Shown piece by piece: positions 1-9,411 of a stretch of DNA of 64,000 nucleotides. Positions within the stretch are counted from its first letter, which is position 1; every line of letters begins with the position of its first letter. The notes below the pieces were generated by a model. The model saw only the letters and a list, made by a program, of their open reading frames with translations. It searched no databases and had not been told where the DNA came from. The DNA comes from Stutzerimonas stutzeri (GTDB lineage: Bacteria > Pseudomonadota > Gammaproteobacteria > Pseudomonadales > Pseudomonadaceae), in the NCBI RefSeq assembly GCF_024451105.1, contig NZ_JANGEY010000001.1:558001-622000 (forward strand), given 5' to 3'. The position numbers and the translations under genes were made by a program.

Positions 1-99
1 CATCGACCACCCGGACGACCTGCGCCGCGTGCAGCGCAGCGGGAGGCCGGCAGTCGTCGCCCCGCACTCCCGAAGCGAGCGAAAGCCACCCTCCGAAAA

Positions 100-132
100 C
101 GAAAAGGGCGCCCCACAGGGGCGCCCTTTTCG
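100..132. terminator. Intrinsic terminator downstream of rpmE, possibly bidirectional
   Basis: Two perfect 15-nt arms (100-114 and 118-132) are separated by a 3-nt loop. The stem is flanked by A/T runs on both sides, so it can stop transcripts in either direction. It lies 40 bp past the rpmE stop codon. Confidence 0.85.
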
Positions 133-172
133 TGGCAGCGGGAAACGCCTGGCGCATCCCGGTACGCGTCGC

Positions 173-391
173 TTACTTCTTGGCGGAGCCGAAGCCGGCG
201 AAGCGCTGCTTGAAGCGGTCGATACGGCCGCCGGTATCCAGCACCTTCTGCTTGCCGGTGTAGAACGGATGGCACTCGGCGCAGACGTCCAGGCTCAGAT
301 CCTTGCACAGGGTGGAACGGGTCTTGACCACGTTGCCGCAGCTGCAGGTGGCGGTGACTTCTTCGTACGCGGGATGGATTTCCGGTTTCAT
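173..391 (-). CDS. rpmE: 50S ribosomal protein L31, zinc-binding form
   Basis: This 72-residue protein has the full L31 pattern: it starts [12 protein letters not shown] and carries four zinc-ligand cysteines (C16, C18, C37 and C40, in CSC and CAEC). That makes it the C+ zinc-binding paralogue; no zinc-free L31 gene is in the window. It belongs to the large ribosomal subunit and contributes to the bridge with the small subunit. It is transcribed divergently from priA from a good sigma-70 promoter at 494-521, leaving a roughly 95-nt untranslated leader that looks able to fold. The length is normal for the family. Confidence 0.97.
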   Translation of the reverse strand: MKPEIHPAYEEVTATCSCGNVVKTRSTLCKDLSLDVCAECHPFYTGKQKVLDTGGRIDRFKQRFAGFGSAKK

Positions 392-487
392 CTATGGATC
401 CTCAGGGGTGGTGTGCCGCCACCCGACACCATGCCGGGCACCGCACGAGGTAATTCACCGGGGCAGCCAGGCCACCCGGAAAAATAG
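392..487 (-). promoter_or_regulatory. Structured rpmE 5' leader, candidate L31 autoregulatory element
   Basis: About 95 nt lie between the predicted start of transcription and the rpmE ATG, long for a 72-codon gene. On the minus strand the RNA contains complementary blocks: CCGGG with CCCCGG near its 5' end, and GTGCC-type with GGCAC-type segments nearer the gene. Leaders of this kind are described for L31 in gammaproteobacteria. I infer the folding by eye. Confidence 0.4.
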
Positions 488-493
488 GGCGGC

Positions 494-521
494 ATGATAA
501 CAGACGCCCCTGCCGATGCAA
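494..521 (-). promoter_or_regulatory. Sigma-70 promoter of rpmE
   Basis: On the minus strand TTGCAT (521-516) and TATCAT (499-494) are separated by 16 bp, close to the -35/-10 consensus. No other comparable promoter faces rpmE in this intergenic stretch. Confidence 0.65.
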
Positions 522-591
522 GCTCCCGCCGGTCACGGATGCGCCGCTTGCCCGTGCTAAGATCGCCGGCCTTCGCCTGCGGAGCCCCTGC

Positions 592-2811
592 GTGACCCTA
601 CCCATCCTGCGCCTCGCCCTGCCCTCGCCGCTGCGTCGGTTGTTCGACTACCGCGCGCCGCCGGGCTGCGACCCGGCCCTGCTGGTGCCCGGCGTGCGTC
701 TGCGCGTGCCGTTCGGCCGCCGCGAGCTGGTCGGCGTACTGGTGGAGAAGGTCGCCCGCAGCGAGGTGCCGGAGGAGCGCCTGCGGGAGGCCACGGCGCT
801 GCTCGACCGCCGAGCGGTGCTGCCGCCAGCGCTGCTCGAGCTGTGCCGCTGGACCGCCAGCTACTACCAGCACAGCCTCGGCGATACCTTCAGCTGGGCG
901 CTGCCCAACCTGCTGCGTCAGGGCGAATCGGCCGAGCGCGGCGAGGAGCGCATCTGGCAGGCCGCGGCCGGGGCCTGCCTCGACGACCCGCGCCTCAAGC
1001 GCGCGCCGCGCCAACGCCAGGCACTGGCCACCCTGGCCCAGCATCCACACGGCATCAACCAGAACCTGCTGGAGCAGTTCCAGCTGTCGCGCGACAGCCT
1101 CAAGCTGCTGCACGACAAGGGCCTGGTCGAGGTGACCCGCCGCCGCCCGAGCCTCCCCGAACACCACGGCGCCTGGCTGCTGCAGCCGGAGCTGCCGCTC
1201 AACGCCGAGCAGCGCAGCGCCCTTGAGGCGGTGCGCGCAGGCTTCGGGCGCTTCCATCCCTGCCTGCTGGCCGGGGTCACCGGCAGCGGCAAGACCGAGG
1301 TCTACCTGCAACTGATCCGCGAGACCCTCGAGGCCGGCCGGCAGGCGCTGGTGCTGATCCCGGAGATCAACCTCGGCCCGCAGACCCTCGAGCGCTTCGC
1401 CCGCCGCTTCAACGCGCGCATCGCCCTGCTGCACTCGGGACTCACCGACCGCGAGCGCCTGGAGGCCTGGCAGGCGGCCCGCGAGGGCCACGCGCAGATC
1501 GTCATCGGCACCCGCTCGGCACTGTTCACCCCGCTCAAGGCGCCAGGGCTGATCATCGTCGACGAAGAGCACGACGCCTCCTATAAACAGCAGGAAGGCC
1601 TGCGTTACCACGCCCGCGACCTGGCAGTGATGCGCGCGCGCCTGGAGCGCGTGCCGCTGCTGCTCGGTTCGGCCACCCCGTCGCTGGAGAGCCTGCACAA
1701 CGCCGAGCAGGGTCGCTACGCCCTGCTGCGCCTGACCCAGCGCGCCGGCGGCGCGCAGCAGCCGCGCTTCGAGTGCCTCGACGTGCGCAGCCGGCCGCTG
1801 GACAGCGGCCTCTCGCCGCCGCTGCAGCGGCTGATCGGCGAGACCCTGGCCGCCGGCCAGCAGGTGCTGGTGTTCCTCAACCGCCGCGGCTTCGCCCCCA
1901 CCCTGCTGTGCCACGACTGCGGCTGGATGGCCAAGTGCCCGCGCTGCGACGCGCGCCTGACCGTCCACCAGCGCTCCGGCGAGCTGCGCTGCCACCACTG
2001 CGACCACCGCCAGCGCCCGCCGCTCGCCTGCCCGCAGTGCGCGCACGTCGACCTGCGCCCGGTCGGCATCGGCACCGAGCGCAGCGAGGAGCGCCTGCGC
2101 CTGCTGTTTCCCGACCATCCGGTGCTGCGCGTCGACCGCGACAGCACCGCGCGCAAGGGCGCCCTGGAGCGGCTGCTCGCCACCATCGCCCGCGGCGAGC
2201 CGTGCATCCTGGTCGGCACCCAGATGCTCGCCAAGGGCCACCACTTCCCGCGCGTCACCCTGGTGGCGATCCTCGACGCCGACGGCGGCCTGTTTTCCGC
2301 CGACTTTCGCGCCAGCGAGCGCATGGCCCAGCTGATCGTCCAGGTCGCCGGCCGCGCCGGGCGCGCCGAGGCGCCGGGCCGGGTAGTGATCCAGACCCAC
2401 CTGGCCGACCATCCGCTGCTGGTGCAGCTCAGCGAGCAGGGCTACTTCGCCTTCGCCGCCCAGGCGCTCAGCGAGCGCCGCGCCGCCGGTCTGCCGCCGT
2501 TCAGCCACCTGGCCCTGCTGCGCGCCGACGCCCACCGCCCCGAGCAGGCCGAAGCCTTCCTCGACCAAGCCGCCGGGCTGGCCGAGCAGCGCCTGGCGGA
2601 CAGCGGCGAGAGCGCCGTGCAGGTGCTCGGCCCGGTCCCGGCGCCGATGGAGCGCCGCGCCGGCCGCCACCGCGCCCAGCTGCTGCTGCAGGCCCCCGGC
2701 CGTGCCGCCCTGCACCGCCTGCTCGGCCCCTGGCTGCTCGAGCTGGAGAACCTGCCCGGTACCCGCCAGGTGCGCTGGTCGCTGGACGTCGACCCCATCG
2801 ACCTGTTCTGA
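592..2811 (+). CDS. priA: Primosomal protein N' (replication restart helicase)
   Basis: PriA recognises stalled or repaired replication forks and reloads the replisome. The 739-residue product has the family layout: an N-terminal fork-binding region (about 1-105), a winged-helix segment, and a superfamily-2 helicase core with Walker A GVTGSGKT (about 228-235) and DEEH (324-327). A cysteine-rich zinc insert follows from about residue 440, with CHDC, CPRC, CHHC and CPQC pairs. The start is GTG at 592, chosen because GGAG lies 7 nt upstream and the N-terminus TLPILRLALPSPL matches PriA. It is divergent from rpmE. Confidence 0.97.
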   Translation: MTLPILRLALPSPLRRLFDYRAPPGCDPALLVPGVRLRVPFGRRELVGVLVEKVARSEVPEERLREATALLDRRAVLPPALLELCRWTASYYQHSLGDTFSWALPNLLRQGESAERGEERIWQAAAGACLDDPRLKRAPRQRQALATLAQHPHGINQNLLEQFQLSRDSLKLLHDKGLVEVTRRRPSLPEHHGAWLLQPELPLNAEQRSALEAVRAGFGRFHPCLLAGVTGSGKTEVYLQLIRETLEAGRQALVLIPEINLGPQTLERFARRFNARIALLHSGLTDRERLEAWQAAREGHAQIVIGTRSALFTPLKAPGLIIVDEEHDASYKQQEGLRYHARDLAVMRARLERVPLLLGSATPSLESLHNAEQGRYALLRLTQRAGGAQQPRFECLDVRSRPLDSGLSPPLQRLIGETLAAGQQVLVFLNRRGFAPTLLCHDCGWMAKCPRCDARLTVHQRSGELRCHHCDHRQRPPLACPQCAHVDLRPVGIGTERSEERLRLLFPDHPVLRVDRDSTARKGALERLLATIARGEPCILVGTQMLAKGHHFPRVTLVAILDADGGLFSADFRASERMAQLIVQVAGRAGRAEAPGRVVIQTHLADHPLLVQLSEQGYFAFAAQALSERRAAGLPPFSHLALLRADAHRPEQAEAFLDQAAGLAEQRLADSGESAVQVLGPVPAPMERRAGRHRAQLLLQAPGRAALHRLLGPWLLELENLPGTRQVRWSLDVDPIDLF

Positions 2812-2881
2812 GCGCGCTCCGGTTCACGCCACGGCCAGCGCGGGCCACGGCAGCTCCGCCAGCGCCCTGCACGGTCAGCGG

Positions 2882-2910
2882 TTGGCAAGCCCCGGCGGGC
2901 TACGGATAAT
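2882..2910 (+). promoter_or_regulatory. Sigma-70 promoter of argS
   Basis: TTGGCA (2882-2887), a 17-bp spacer and GATAAT (2905-2910) make a near-consensus promoter 56 bp before the argS ATG. Confidence 0.7.
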
Positions 2911-2966
2911 GTACGGTTTTCGAGCAGCGCCCCGGCGCCCGCGCACCCGGCCTGAAGAGCACACCG

Positions 2967-4706
2967 ATGAAAGACAGCATCCGCCACCTGATCCAGCAAG
3001 CCCTGACCCGCCTGACCGACGAAGGCGTGCTGCCCGCGGGGCTCGAGCCGGCGATCCAGGTGGAGAACAGCAGGGACAAGACGCACGGCGACTTCGCCAG
3101 CAACATCGCCATGATGCTGGCCAAGCCGGCCGGACTGAAGCCGCGCGAGCTGGCCGAGAAGCTGATCGCCGCACTGCCCGCCGACCCGGCCGTCAGCAAG
3201 GTGGAGATCGCCGGCCCCGGCTTCCTCAACTTCTTCCAGAACCGCGACGCCCTCGCCGAGCGCCTGGAGGCCGCGCTGGCCGACGACCGGCTCGGCGTGC
3301 GCAAGAGCGGCCCGGCGCAGCGCGTGGTGGTCGACCTGTCCTCGCCCAACCTGGCCAAGGAAATGCACGTCGGCCACCTGCGCTCGACCATCATCGGCGA
3401 CGCCGTCGGCCGCGTGCTGGAGTTCCTCGGCGATACGGTGATCCGCCAGAACCACGTCGGCGACTGGGGCACCCAGTTCGGCATGCTGCTGGCCTACCTC
3501 GAGGAGAACCCGGCCGCCGCCGAGAGCGAACTGGCCGACCTCGAGCAGTTCTACCGCGCCGCCAAGAAGCGCTTCGACGACAGCAGCGAGTTCGCCGACC
3601 GCGCGCGCGCCCTGGTGGTCAGGTTGCAGGCCGGCGACGCCGAGTGCCTGCGCCTGTGGCAGCGCTTCAACGACGTCTCCCTGTCCCACTGCCAGGCCGT
3701 CTACGACCGCCTCGGCGTCAAGCTGAGCCCCGCCGACGTGCGCGGCGAGAGCGCCTACAACGCCGAGCTGCCGCAGATCGTCGCCGACCTCGCGGCCAAG
3801 GGCCTGCTCAGCGAGAGCGAGGGTGCGCAGTGCGTGTTCATGGACGAGTTCAGGAACGCCGAGGGCAACCCGCTGCCGGTAATCGTGCAGAAGGCCGGCG
3901 GCGGCTACCTGTACGCCACCACCGACCTGGCCGCCATGCGCTACCGCAGCCAGACCCTCAAGGCCGACCGCGCCCTGTACTTCGTCGACCAGCGCCAGGC
4001 CCTGCACTTCCAGATGGCCTTCGCGGTGGCGCGCCGCGCCGGCTTCGTCCACGACGGCATGGACCTCGAACACATGGGCTTCGGCACCATGAACGGCGCC
4101 GACGGCCGGCCGTTCAAGACCCGCGACGGCGGCACCGTCAAGCTGATCGACCTGCTCGACGAGGCCGAGCAGCGCGCCTACGCGCTGGTCAAGGGCAAGA
4201 ACCCCGAGCTTCCCGAGGCCGAGCTGCGAAGAATCGCCCGTGCCGTCGGTATCGGCGCGGTCAAGTACGCCGACCTGTCCAAACACCGCACCAGCGACTA
4301 CAGTTTCAACTTCGAACTGATGCTCAGCTTCGAGGGCAACACCGCGCCCTACCTGCTGTACGCCTACACCCGCGTGGCCAGCGTGTTCCGCAGGCTCGGC
4401 AAGGACATCGGCGAGATCGGCGGGCGAATCGACCTGCAGGCCGAACAGGAGCAGGCGCTGGCCGCCAAGCTGGCGCAGTTCGGCGAGGTGCTCAACGGCG
4501 TCGCCGCCAAGGGCGTGCCGCATGTGTTGTGCAGCTACCTGTACGAACTGGCCGGGCTGTTCTCCGGCTTCTACGAGAACTGCCCGATCCTCGCCGCCGA
4601 GGACCCCGCCGTGCAGCAAAGCCGCCTGCGCCTGGCCGCGCTGACCGGCCGCACCCTCAAGCAGGGCCTCGAGCTGCTCGGTCTGGAACCCCTGGAGCGC
4701 ATGTAA
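2967..4706 (+). CDS. argS: Arginyl-tRNA synthetase
   Basis: This class I synthetase charges tRNA-Arg. The product is 579 residues, the usual length. The ArgRS N-terminal additional domain (about 1-110) precedes the HIGH-type motif, here HVGH in the segment [13 protein letters not shown]. The C-terminal DALR anticodon-binding region follows, with no canonical KMSKS, as is normal for many ArgRS. The ATG at 2967 is preceded by a GAAG Shine-Dalgarno. The SPOR gene begins 4 bp after its stop, implying one transcript. Confidence 0.97.
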   Translation: MKDSIRHLIQQALTRLTDEGVLPAGLEPAIQVENSRDKTHGDFASNIAMMLAKPAGLKPRELAEKLIAALPADPAVSKVEIAGPGFLNFFQNRDALAERLEAALADDRLGVRKSGPAQRVVVDLSSPNLAKEMHVGHLRSTIIGDAVGRVLEFLGDTVIRQNHVGDWGTQFGMLLAYLEENPAAAESELADLEQFYRAAKKRFDDSSEFADRARALVVRLQAGDAECLRLWQRFNDVSLSHCQAVYDRLGVKLSPADVRGESAYNAELPQIVADLAAKGLLSESEGAQCVFMDEFRNAEGNPLPVIVQKAGGGYLYATTDLAAMRYRSQTLKADRALYFVDQRQALHFQMAFAVARRAGFVHDGMDLEHMGFGTMNGADGRPFKTRDGGTVKLIDLLDEAEQRAYALVKGKNPELPEAELRRIARAVGIGAVKYADLSKHRTSDYSFNFELMLSFEGNTAPYLLYAYTRVASVFRRLGKDIGEIGGRIDLQAEQEQALAAKLAQFGEVLNGVAAKGVPHVLCSYLYELAGLFSGFYENCPILAAEDPAVQQSRLRLAALTGRTLKQGLELLGLEPLERM

Positions 4707-4710
4707 GCCC

Positions 4711-5475
4711 ATGGCCGCCCGCAAGCAGAAAGCGAAACCGCGCGGCGCCAGCCGCACGCCTGCCGCACCGGCGCGCAAGCCGGTGCCGGGCTGGGCCTGG
4801 CTGGTCAGCGGCGCGGCCATCGGCGGCTTCCTGGTGTTTCTCGCCCTGCTCGAGCCCGGTCGCGACGAGGTCAAGCGGGCGCCGGCAGCCAAGCCGGAAA
4901 GCGCCGCCAGCAGGCCCGCCACGCCACCGCCAGCACCGCGGCCCAAGTACGAGTTCTACGAGGAACTGACCAAGGCCACCCCCACGCCGCTGCCGGGCGG
5001 CCAGCCGACTCCGGAGCAGATCGAGGCGGTCGAGGCCGCCCGTGCCCAGGCGCTGCTCGAAGGCCGCACGCCGCCGCCGCGCCTGGTGGCGCCGGCCACG
5101 CCGCCGACGGCAGCGGCCCCGCCAGCCGCGCCGACGACCGGCGCAGCCACCCCCAGACCGGCACCGGTACCGGCGCCGGCAGCGACGACCGCCCAGACGC
5201 CGCCGCCCGCCAGCCCCGCGCCGCAGCCGGCCGCCCAGCCGACCGCTCGCTACTACCTGCAGGTCGGCTCCTTCGCCAACCACGACCAGGCGGAAAGCGC
5301 CCGCGTCCGCCTGCTGCTGCTCGGCCAGGACGCGCGCATCGAGTCAGGCCAGGTCGGCGGCAAGACCTGGCACCGGGTGGTGGTCGGCCCCTTCGCCAGC
5401 CGTTCGCAGGCCGACGGCGCCAAGCAGCAGCTCGGCGCCAACGGCGTCGGCAGCGTGGTTCAGCAGCGCCGCTGA
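4711..5475 (+). CDS. SPOR-domain inner-membrane protein (FtsN-like)
   Basis: The 254-residue protein has a basic cytoplasmic N-terminus, one transmembrane segment (about 27-47), a long Pro/Ala-rich periplasmic linker (about 55-178) and a C-terminal SPOR domain (about 180-254, starting RYYLQVGSF). SPOR domains bind denuded peptidoglycan at the division septum, so a divisome role like FtsN is likely. Whether this is FtsN itself cannot be settled from the window. It is probably cotranscribed with argS, and a hairpin follows the stop. The linker is of low complexity. Confidence 0.88.
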   Translation: MAARKQKAKPRGASRTPAAPARKPVPGWAWLVSGAAIGGFLVFLALLEPGRDEVKRAPAAKPESAASRPATPPPAPRPKYEFYEELTKATPTPLPGGQPTPEQIEAVEAARAQALLEGRTPPPRLVAPATPPTAAAPPAAPTTGAATPRPAPVPAPAATTAQTPPPASPAPQPAAQPTARYYLQVGSFANHDQAESARVRLLLLGQDARIESGQVGGKTWHRVVVGPFASRSQADGAKQQLGANGVGSVVQQRR

Positions 5476-5484
5476 GCCGGATCG

Positions 5485-5519
5485 ACCGCCCGCGCTCGAC
5501 CAAGGTCGAGCGGGCGGTT
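5485..5519 (+). terminator. Hairpin after the SPOR gene, weak terminator
   Basis: The inverted repeat ACCGCCC..GCTCGACC / GGTCGAGC..GGGCGGT has one 2-nt bulge. No T-run follows, so termination may be partial. Its 3' end overlaps the -35 element of the hslV heat-shock promoter. Confidence 0.45.
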
Positions 5520-5546
5520 GAAAAGCCCCGTCCGCCACCCCATATC
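5518..5546 (+). promoter_or_regulatory. Sigma-32 (heat-shock) promoter of hslVU
   Basis: TTGAAA (5518-5523), a 14-bp spacer and CCCCATATC (5538-5546) match the RpoH promoter consensus, CTTGAAA and CCCCAT-T. hslVU is a classical heat-shock operon. Transcription would begin near 5553, downstream of the in-frame ATG at 5518, which supports the TTG start of hslV. Confidence 0.8.
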
Positions 5547-5592
5547 CCCCTGCATTCCGGACGTCCGCGTCCAGCTGCAGGAGATCGCTCCC

Positions 5593-6129
5593 TTGACCAC
5601 CATCGTTTCAGTCCGCCGCAACGGCAAAGTCGTCATGGGCGGCGACGGCCAGGTGTCGCTCGGCAACACCGTGATGAAAGGCAACGCCAAGAAGGTCCGG
5701 CGCCTGTACCACGGCCAGGTCCTGGCCGGTTTCGCCGGCGCCACCGCCGACGCCTTCACCCTGTTCGAGCGCTTCGAGGGCCAGCTGGAGAAGCACCAGG
5801 GCCACCTGGTGCGTGCGGCCGTCGAGCTGGCCAAGGACTGGCGCACCGACCGCACCCTGAGCCGCCTGGAAGCCATGCTGGCGGTGGCCAACAAGGATGC
5901 CTCGCTGATCATCACCGGCAACGGCGACGTGGTCGAGCCCGAGCACGGCCTGATCGCCATGGGCTCCGGCGGCGGCTTCGCCCAGGCCGCGGCGCTGGCC
6001 CTGCTGCAGAAGGGCGACGACGCCATGTCCGCCCGCGAGATCGCCGAAACCGCGCTGAACATCGCCGGCTCCATCTGCGTGTTCACCAACCAGAACCTGA
6101 CCATCGAAGAGCTGGACTCGGCCATCTGA
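5593..6129 (+). CDS. hslV: ATP-dependent protease HslVU, peptidase subunit
   Basis: HslV is the proteasome-like threonine peptidase that forms a double hexamer capped by HslU. The start is TTG at 5593, with AGGAG 9 nt upstream. This gives [20 protein letters not shown], where the threonine after the initiator is the catalytic nucleophile exposed by processing. The product is 178 residues, as usual. An upstream in-frame ATG at 5518 would add 25 residues, hide the active-site threonine and lie before the predicted transcript start, so it is rejected. hslU follows 22 bp later. Confidence 0.96.
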   Translation: MTTIVSVRRNGKVVMGGDGQVSLGNTVMKGNAKKVRRLYHGQVLAGFAGATADAFTLFERFEGQLEKHQGHLVRAAVELAKDWRTDRTLSRLEAMLAVANKDASLIITGNGDVVEPEHGLIAMGSGGGFAQAAALALLQKGDDAMSAREIAETALNIAGSICVFTNQNLTIEELDSAI

Positions 6130-6151
6130 GCCGTCCCGCCGGAGTAATTGC

Positions 6152-7492
6152 ATGTCCATGACGCCCCGCGAGATCGTCCACGAACTCAACCGCCACATCG
6201 TCGGCCAGGACGACGCCAAGCGCGCCGTCGCCATCGCCCTGCGCAACCGCTGGCGGCGCATGCAGCTGCCCGTCGAGCTGCGCCAGGAAGTCACTCCGAA
6301 GAACATCCTGATGATCGGCCCGACCGGCGTCGGCAAGACCGAGATCGCCCGCCGTCTGGCCAAGTTGGCCAACGCGCCGTTCATCAAGGTCGAGGCGACC
6401 AAGTTCACCGAGGTCGGCTACGTCGGCCGCGACGTCGAGTCGATCGTCCGCGACCTGGCCGACGCCGCGCTGAAGATGCTGCGCGAGCAGGAAGTGCAGA
6501 AGATGCGCTACCGCGCCGAGGACGCCGCCGAGGAACGCATCCTCGACGCCCTGCTGCCGCCGGCGCGCAGCGGCTTCGGCGACGAACCGGCGCCGCGCGA
6601 GGACTCCAGCACCCGCCAGCTGTTCCGCAAGCGCCTGCGCGAGGGCCAGCTGGACGACAAGGAGATCGACATCGAGGTGGCCGAGACGCCGGCCGGCGTC
6701 GAGATCATGACCCCGCCGGGCATGGAGGAGATGACCAGCCAGTTGCAGAACCTGTTCGCCGGGCTGTCCAAGGGCAAGAAGAAGACCCGCAAGCTCAAGG
6801 TCAAGGACGCCCTGAAGATGGTCCGCGACGAGGAAGCCGCGCGCCTGGTCAACGAGGAAGAACTCAAGGCCCGCGCCCTCGAGGCGGTCGAGCAGCACGG
6901 CATCGTGTTCATCGACGAGATCGACAAGATCGCCAAGCGCGGCAACGTCGGCGGCGCCGACGTGTCCCGCGAGGGCGTGCAGCGCGACCTGCTGCCGCTG
7001 ATCGAGGGCTGCACGGTCAACACCAAGCTGGGCATGGTCAAGACCGACCACATCCTGTTCATCGCTTCCGGCGCCTTCCACCTGGCCAAGCCCAGCGACC
7101 TGGTGCCCGAGCTGCAGGGCCGCCTGCCGATCCGCGTCGAGCTCAAGGCGCTGAGTCCACAGGACTTCGAGCGCATCCTCACCGAGCCGCATGCCTCGCT
7201 GACCGAGCAGTACTGCGCGCTGATGAAGACCGAGGGCCTGGACATCCAGTTCGCCGCCGACGGCATCCAGCGTCTGGCCGAGATCGCCTGGCAGGTCAAC
7301 GAGAAGACCGAGAACATCGGCGCGCGCCGCCTGCACACCCTGCTCGAGCGCCTGCTCGAGGAAGTGTCCTTCGCCGCCGCCGACCTCGCCGCCGACCACA
7401 GCGGCCGGCCGATCGTCATCGACGCCGCCTACGTCAACGGCCACCTCGGCGAACTGGCGCAGGACGAGGATCTGTCGCGCTATATCCTCTAA
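6152..7492 (+). CDS. hslU: ATP-dependent protease HslVU, ATPase subunit
   Basis: This AAA+ unfoldase feeds substrates to HslV. In its 446 residues Walker A is GPTGVGKT (56-63). A long intermediate (I) domain follows (about 110-240), then Walker B VFIDEID (about 252-258) and a sensor/arginine region. The C-terminus ends DLSRYIL, the tail that inserts into HslV. GGAG lies 9 nt before the ATG. A REP-type palindrome begins 10 bp after the stop. Confidence 0.97.
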   Translation: MSMTPREIVHELNRHIVGQDDAKRAVAIALRNRWRRMQLPVELRQEVTPKNILMIGPTGVGKTEIARRLAKLANAPFIKVEATKFTEVGYVGRDVESIVRDLADAALKMLREQEVQKMRYRAEDAAEERILDALLPPARSGFGDEPAPREDSSTRQLFRKRLREGQLDDKEIDIEVAETPAGVEIMTPPGMEEMTSQLQNLFAGLSKGKKKTRKLKVKDALKMVRDEEAARLVNEEELKARALEAVEQHGIVFIDEIDKIAKRGNVGGADVSREGVQRDLLPLIEGCTVNTKLGMVKTDHILFIASGAFHLAKPSDLVPELQGRLPIRVELKALSPQDFERILTEPHASLTEQYCALMKTEGLDIQFAADGIQRLAEIAWQVNEKTENIGARRLHTLLERLLEEVSFAAADLAADHSGRPIVIDAAYVNGHLGELAQDEDLSRYIL

Positions 7493-7501
7493 CAGCGAAG
7501 C

Positions 7502-7527
7502 GTAGGGGCGAATGCATTCGCCCCTAC
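7502..7527. repeat. REP-type perfect palindrome (GGGGCGAAT family)
   Basis: A 26-nt perfect palindrome is built from GTAGGGGCGAAT and its complement around a GC centre, directly between hslU and the DUF971 gene. A degenerate relative is at 23707-23762. It could act as a transcript-end stabiliser. Confidence 0.8.
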
Positions 7528-7547
7528 AACCATCCGGAACCCCGACG

Positions 7548-7919
7548 ATGCCCATCCCCACCGCCATCCAGCTGCACAAGGCGTCGAAGACCCTCGAGCT
7601 GCACTACGGCGACCAGTGCTACACCTTGAGCGCCGAATTCCTGCGCGTGCACTCGCCGTCGGCCGAGGTGCAGGGTCACGGCAACCCCATCCTGCAGTAC
7701 GGCAAGCTCAATGTCGGCTTCAAGGGTGCCGAGCCGGCCGGCCAGTACGCCCTCAAGCTGGTGTTCGACGACGGCCACGACAGCGGCCTGTACACCTGGG
7801 ACTACCTGTACCGGCTGGCCACCCAGCAGGAGCAGCTGTGGGCCGACTACCTCGCCGCGCTGGCCGCCGCCGGCAAGTCGCGCGACCCCGACGAGTCGGT
7901 GGTCAGACTGATGCTGTGA
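7548..7919 (+). CDS. DUF971 (GBBH-like) domain protein
   Basis: The 123-residue protein matches the small conserved DUF971 family, which resembles the N-terminal domain of gamma-butyrobetaine hydroxylase. It is one domain with LHYGDQCYTLSAEFLR near residue 16 and LYTWDYLYRL near residue 85. The molecular role is unknown. The start at 7548 is preferred over an in-frame ATG at 7512, which lies inside the palindrome. In P. aeruginosa the pha operon follows this gene, but here ubiE comes next. Confidence 0.88.
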   Translation: MPIPTAIQLHKASKTLELHYGDQCYTLSAEFLRVHSPSAEVQGHGNPILQYGKLNVGFKGAEPAGQYALKLVFDDGHDSGLYTWDYLYRLATQQEQLWADYLAALAAAGKSRDPDESVVRLML

Positions 7920-7961
7920 ATCCCGGGCGGGACAAACTGCCACAGCCCCTGGCAGGCAGCG

Positions 7962-7992
7962 TCAAGACAAAGCCCGGCGCGGCGATTAGAAT
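7962..7992 (+). promoter_or_regulatory. Candidate promoter of the ubi genes
   Basis: TAGAAT (7987-7992) is a good -10 element 31 bp before ubiE. The -35 is poor (TCAAGA at 7962-7967, 19-bp spacing). Confidence 0.4.
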
Positions 7993-8022
7993 GGCCGCCA
8001 CATTTTCTCAGGTGACTGCGAC

Positions 8023-8793
8023 ATGAGCGATCCGCGCAAGCCCGACTCCGCCGAGCCCACTACCCACTTCGGCTACCAGAACGTGCCGGAGAGCCAGAAG
8101 GCGCAGAAGGTCGCCGAGGTGTTCCACTCGGTGGCGGCCAAGTACGACCTGATGAACGACGTGCTGTCCGGCGGCCTGCACCGCCTGTGGAAGCGCTTCA
8201 CCATCGAGCTGTCCGGCGTGCGTCCGGGCAACCGCGTGCTCGACATCGCCGGCGGCACCGGCGATCTGACCCGCCAGTTCTCGCGCCTGGTCGGTCCGAG
8301 CGGCGAGGTGGTGCTCGCCGACATCAACGACTCGATGCTCAAGGTCGGCCGCGACAAGCTGCTCGACTGCGGCGTGGCCGGCAACGTCAGCTTCGTCCAG
8401 GCCGACGCCGAGAAGCTGCCGTTCCCCGACAACCACTTCGACGTGGTGACCATCGCCTTCGGCCTGCGCAACGTCACCCACAAGGAAGACGCCCTGCGCT
8501 CCATGCTGCGCGTGCTCAAGCCCGGTGGCCGCCTGCTGGTGCTGGAGTTCTCCAAGCCGAGCAACCCGCTGCTGGCCAAGGCCTACGACGCCTACTCGTT
8601 CGCCTTCATGCCGCTGGCCGGCAAGCTGATCACCAACGACGCCGACAGCTACCGCTACCTGGCCGAGTCGATCCGCATGCACCCCGACCAGGCGACCCTC
8701 AAGGGCATGATGGTCGACGCCGGCTTCGACCTGGTCACCTACCACAACATGACCGGCGGCATCGTCGCCCTGCACCGCGGCATCAAGCCCTGA
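8023..8793 (+). CDS. ubiE: Demethylmenaquinone / ubiquinone C-methyltransferase
   Basis: UbiE performs the SAM-dependent C-methylation in ubiquinone (and menaquinone) synthesis. The 256-residue protein carries motif [12 protein letters not shown] (about 72-82), the acidic DINDSML after strand 2, and a conserved C-terminus ending [13 protein letters not shown]. It is the first gene of a ubiE-ubiJ-ubiB unit, and its TGA shares one base with the ATG of ubiJ (TGATG). Confidence 0.97.
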   Translation: MSDPRKPDSAEPTTHFGYQNVPESQKAQKVAEVFHSVAAKYDLMNDVLSGGLHRLWKRFTIELSGVRPGNRVLDIAGGTGDLTRQFSRLVGPSGEVVLADINDSMLKVGRDKLLDCGVAGNVSFVQADAEKLPFPDNHFDVVTIAFGLRNVTHKEDALRSMLRVLKPGGRLLVLEFSKPSNPLLAKAYDAYSFAFMPLAGKLITNDADSYRYLAESIRMHPDQATLKGMMVDAGFDLVTYHNMTGGIVALHRGIKP

Positions 8794-9407
8794 TGCTCGG
8801 CGCCGCGCTGCTCGCCGGCGTCGAGGCCGGCCTCAATCGCGTGCTGGCGCTCGACGCCACCGCCGGCCCGCGCCTGGCGGCGCTGGCCGGTCGGGTGATC
8901 GCCGTCGACTGCACCGCCCCCGCGCTGCGCCTGTACCTGCTGCCCGGCAGCGACGGCCTGCGCCTGGCCGGCCACTGGGAGGCGCCCGCCGACTGCACCC
9001 TGCGCGCCCCCGCGCCGCGCCTGCTCGAACTGGCCGTGCGCCGCGACAAGACCGCGGTGCTGCACGCGCCCGACGTCGCGCTGGACGGCCACAGCGGCTG
9101 CCTGCTCGATCTCGCCGCGATCCTCCAGGACCTCGAACTGGACTGGGAGAGCGCACTGGCCGAGTGGCTCGGTCCGCTCGGCGCCGTGGCCCTGGCCCGC
9201 CCGCTGCAGGCCGCCGGCGCCTGGAGCGGCGACGCCCTGGCCAGCCTGCGTCTGGATCTGGCCGACTGGCTGGCCGAGGAAGCCCGCCCGCTGCTCGGCC
9301 GCCGCGAGGCCGAGGCGCGTTTCGCCGAGCTGGACGACCTCGCACTCGCCCTCGACCGCCTCGAGGCGCGCTGCGAGCGCCTCGCCCGCCGCCTGGATAC
9401 CGACTGA
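8793..9407 (+). CDS. ubiJ: Ubiquinone biosynthesis accessory factor (SCP2 domain)
   Basis: The 204-residue protein has a small SCP2-like lipid-binding fold in its N-terminal 115 residues and a helical C-terminus ([20 protein letters not shown]). UbiJ binds isoprenoid quinone intermediates in the cytosolic Ubi complex with UbiK. The family is recognised from its position between ubiE and ubiB, its length and the SCP2-like pattern. The start codon overlaps the ubiE stop, so translation is probably coupled. Confidence 0.9.
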   Translation: MLGAALLAGVEAGLNRVLALDATAGPRLAALAGRVIAVDCTAPALRLYLLPGSDGLRLAGHWEAPADCTLRAPAPRLLELAVRRDKTAVLHAPDVALDGHSGCLLDLAAILQDLELDWESALAEWLGPLGAVALARPLQAAGAWSGDALASLRLDLADWLAEEARPLLGRREAEARFAELDDLALALDRLEARCERLARRLDTD

Positions 9408-9411
9408 CCGC

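Noticed and set aside
1-99. Possible end or start of a gene at the left edge
   Set aside because: No frame has a stop or a start with a spaced Shine-Dalgarno that I can defend. A minus-strand GTG at 89 has its GGAGG directly abutting, and only about 30 codons are visible.
598-2715. Antisense open frame of about 700 codons across priA
   Set aside because: It is a by-product of GC-rich codon use; the product is low-complexity Ala/Gly/Arg/Gln and priA is certain on the other strand.
5518-5592. N-terminal extension of hslV from the ATG at 5518
   Set aside because: It would block the catalytic threonine and start upstream of the predicted sigma-32 transcript; TTG at 5593 has a better-spaced AGGAG.
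7512-7547. Earlier ATG for the DUF971 gene
   Set aside because: It lies inside a perfect palindrome and adds residues not seen in the family.
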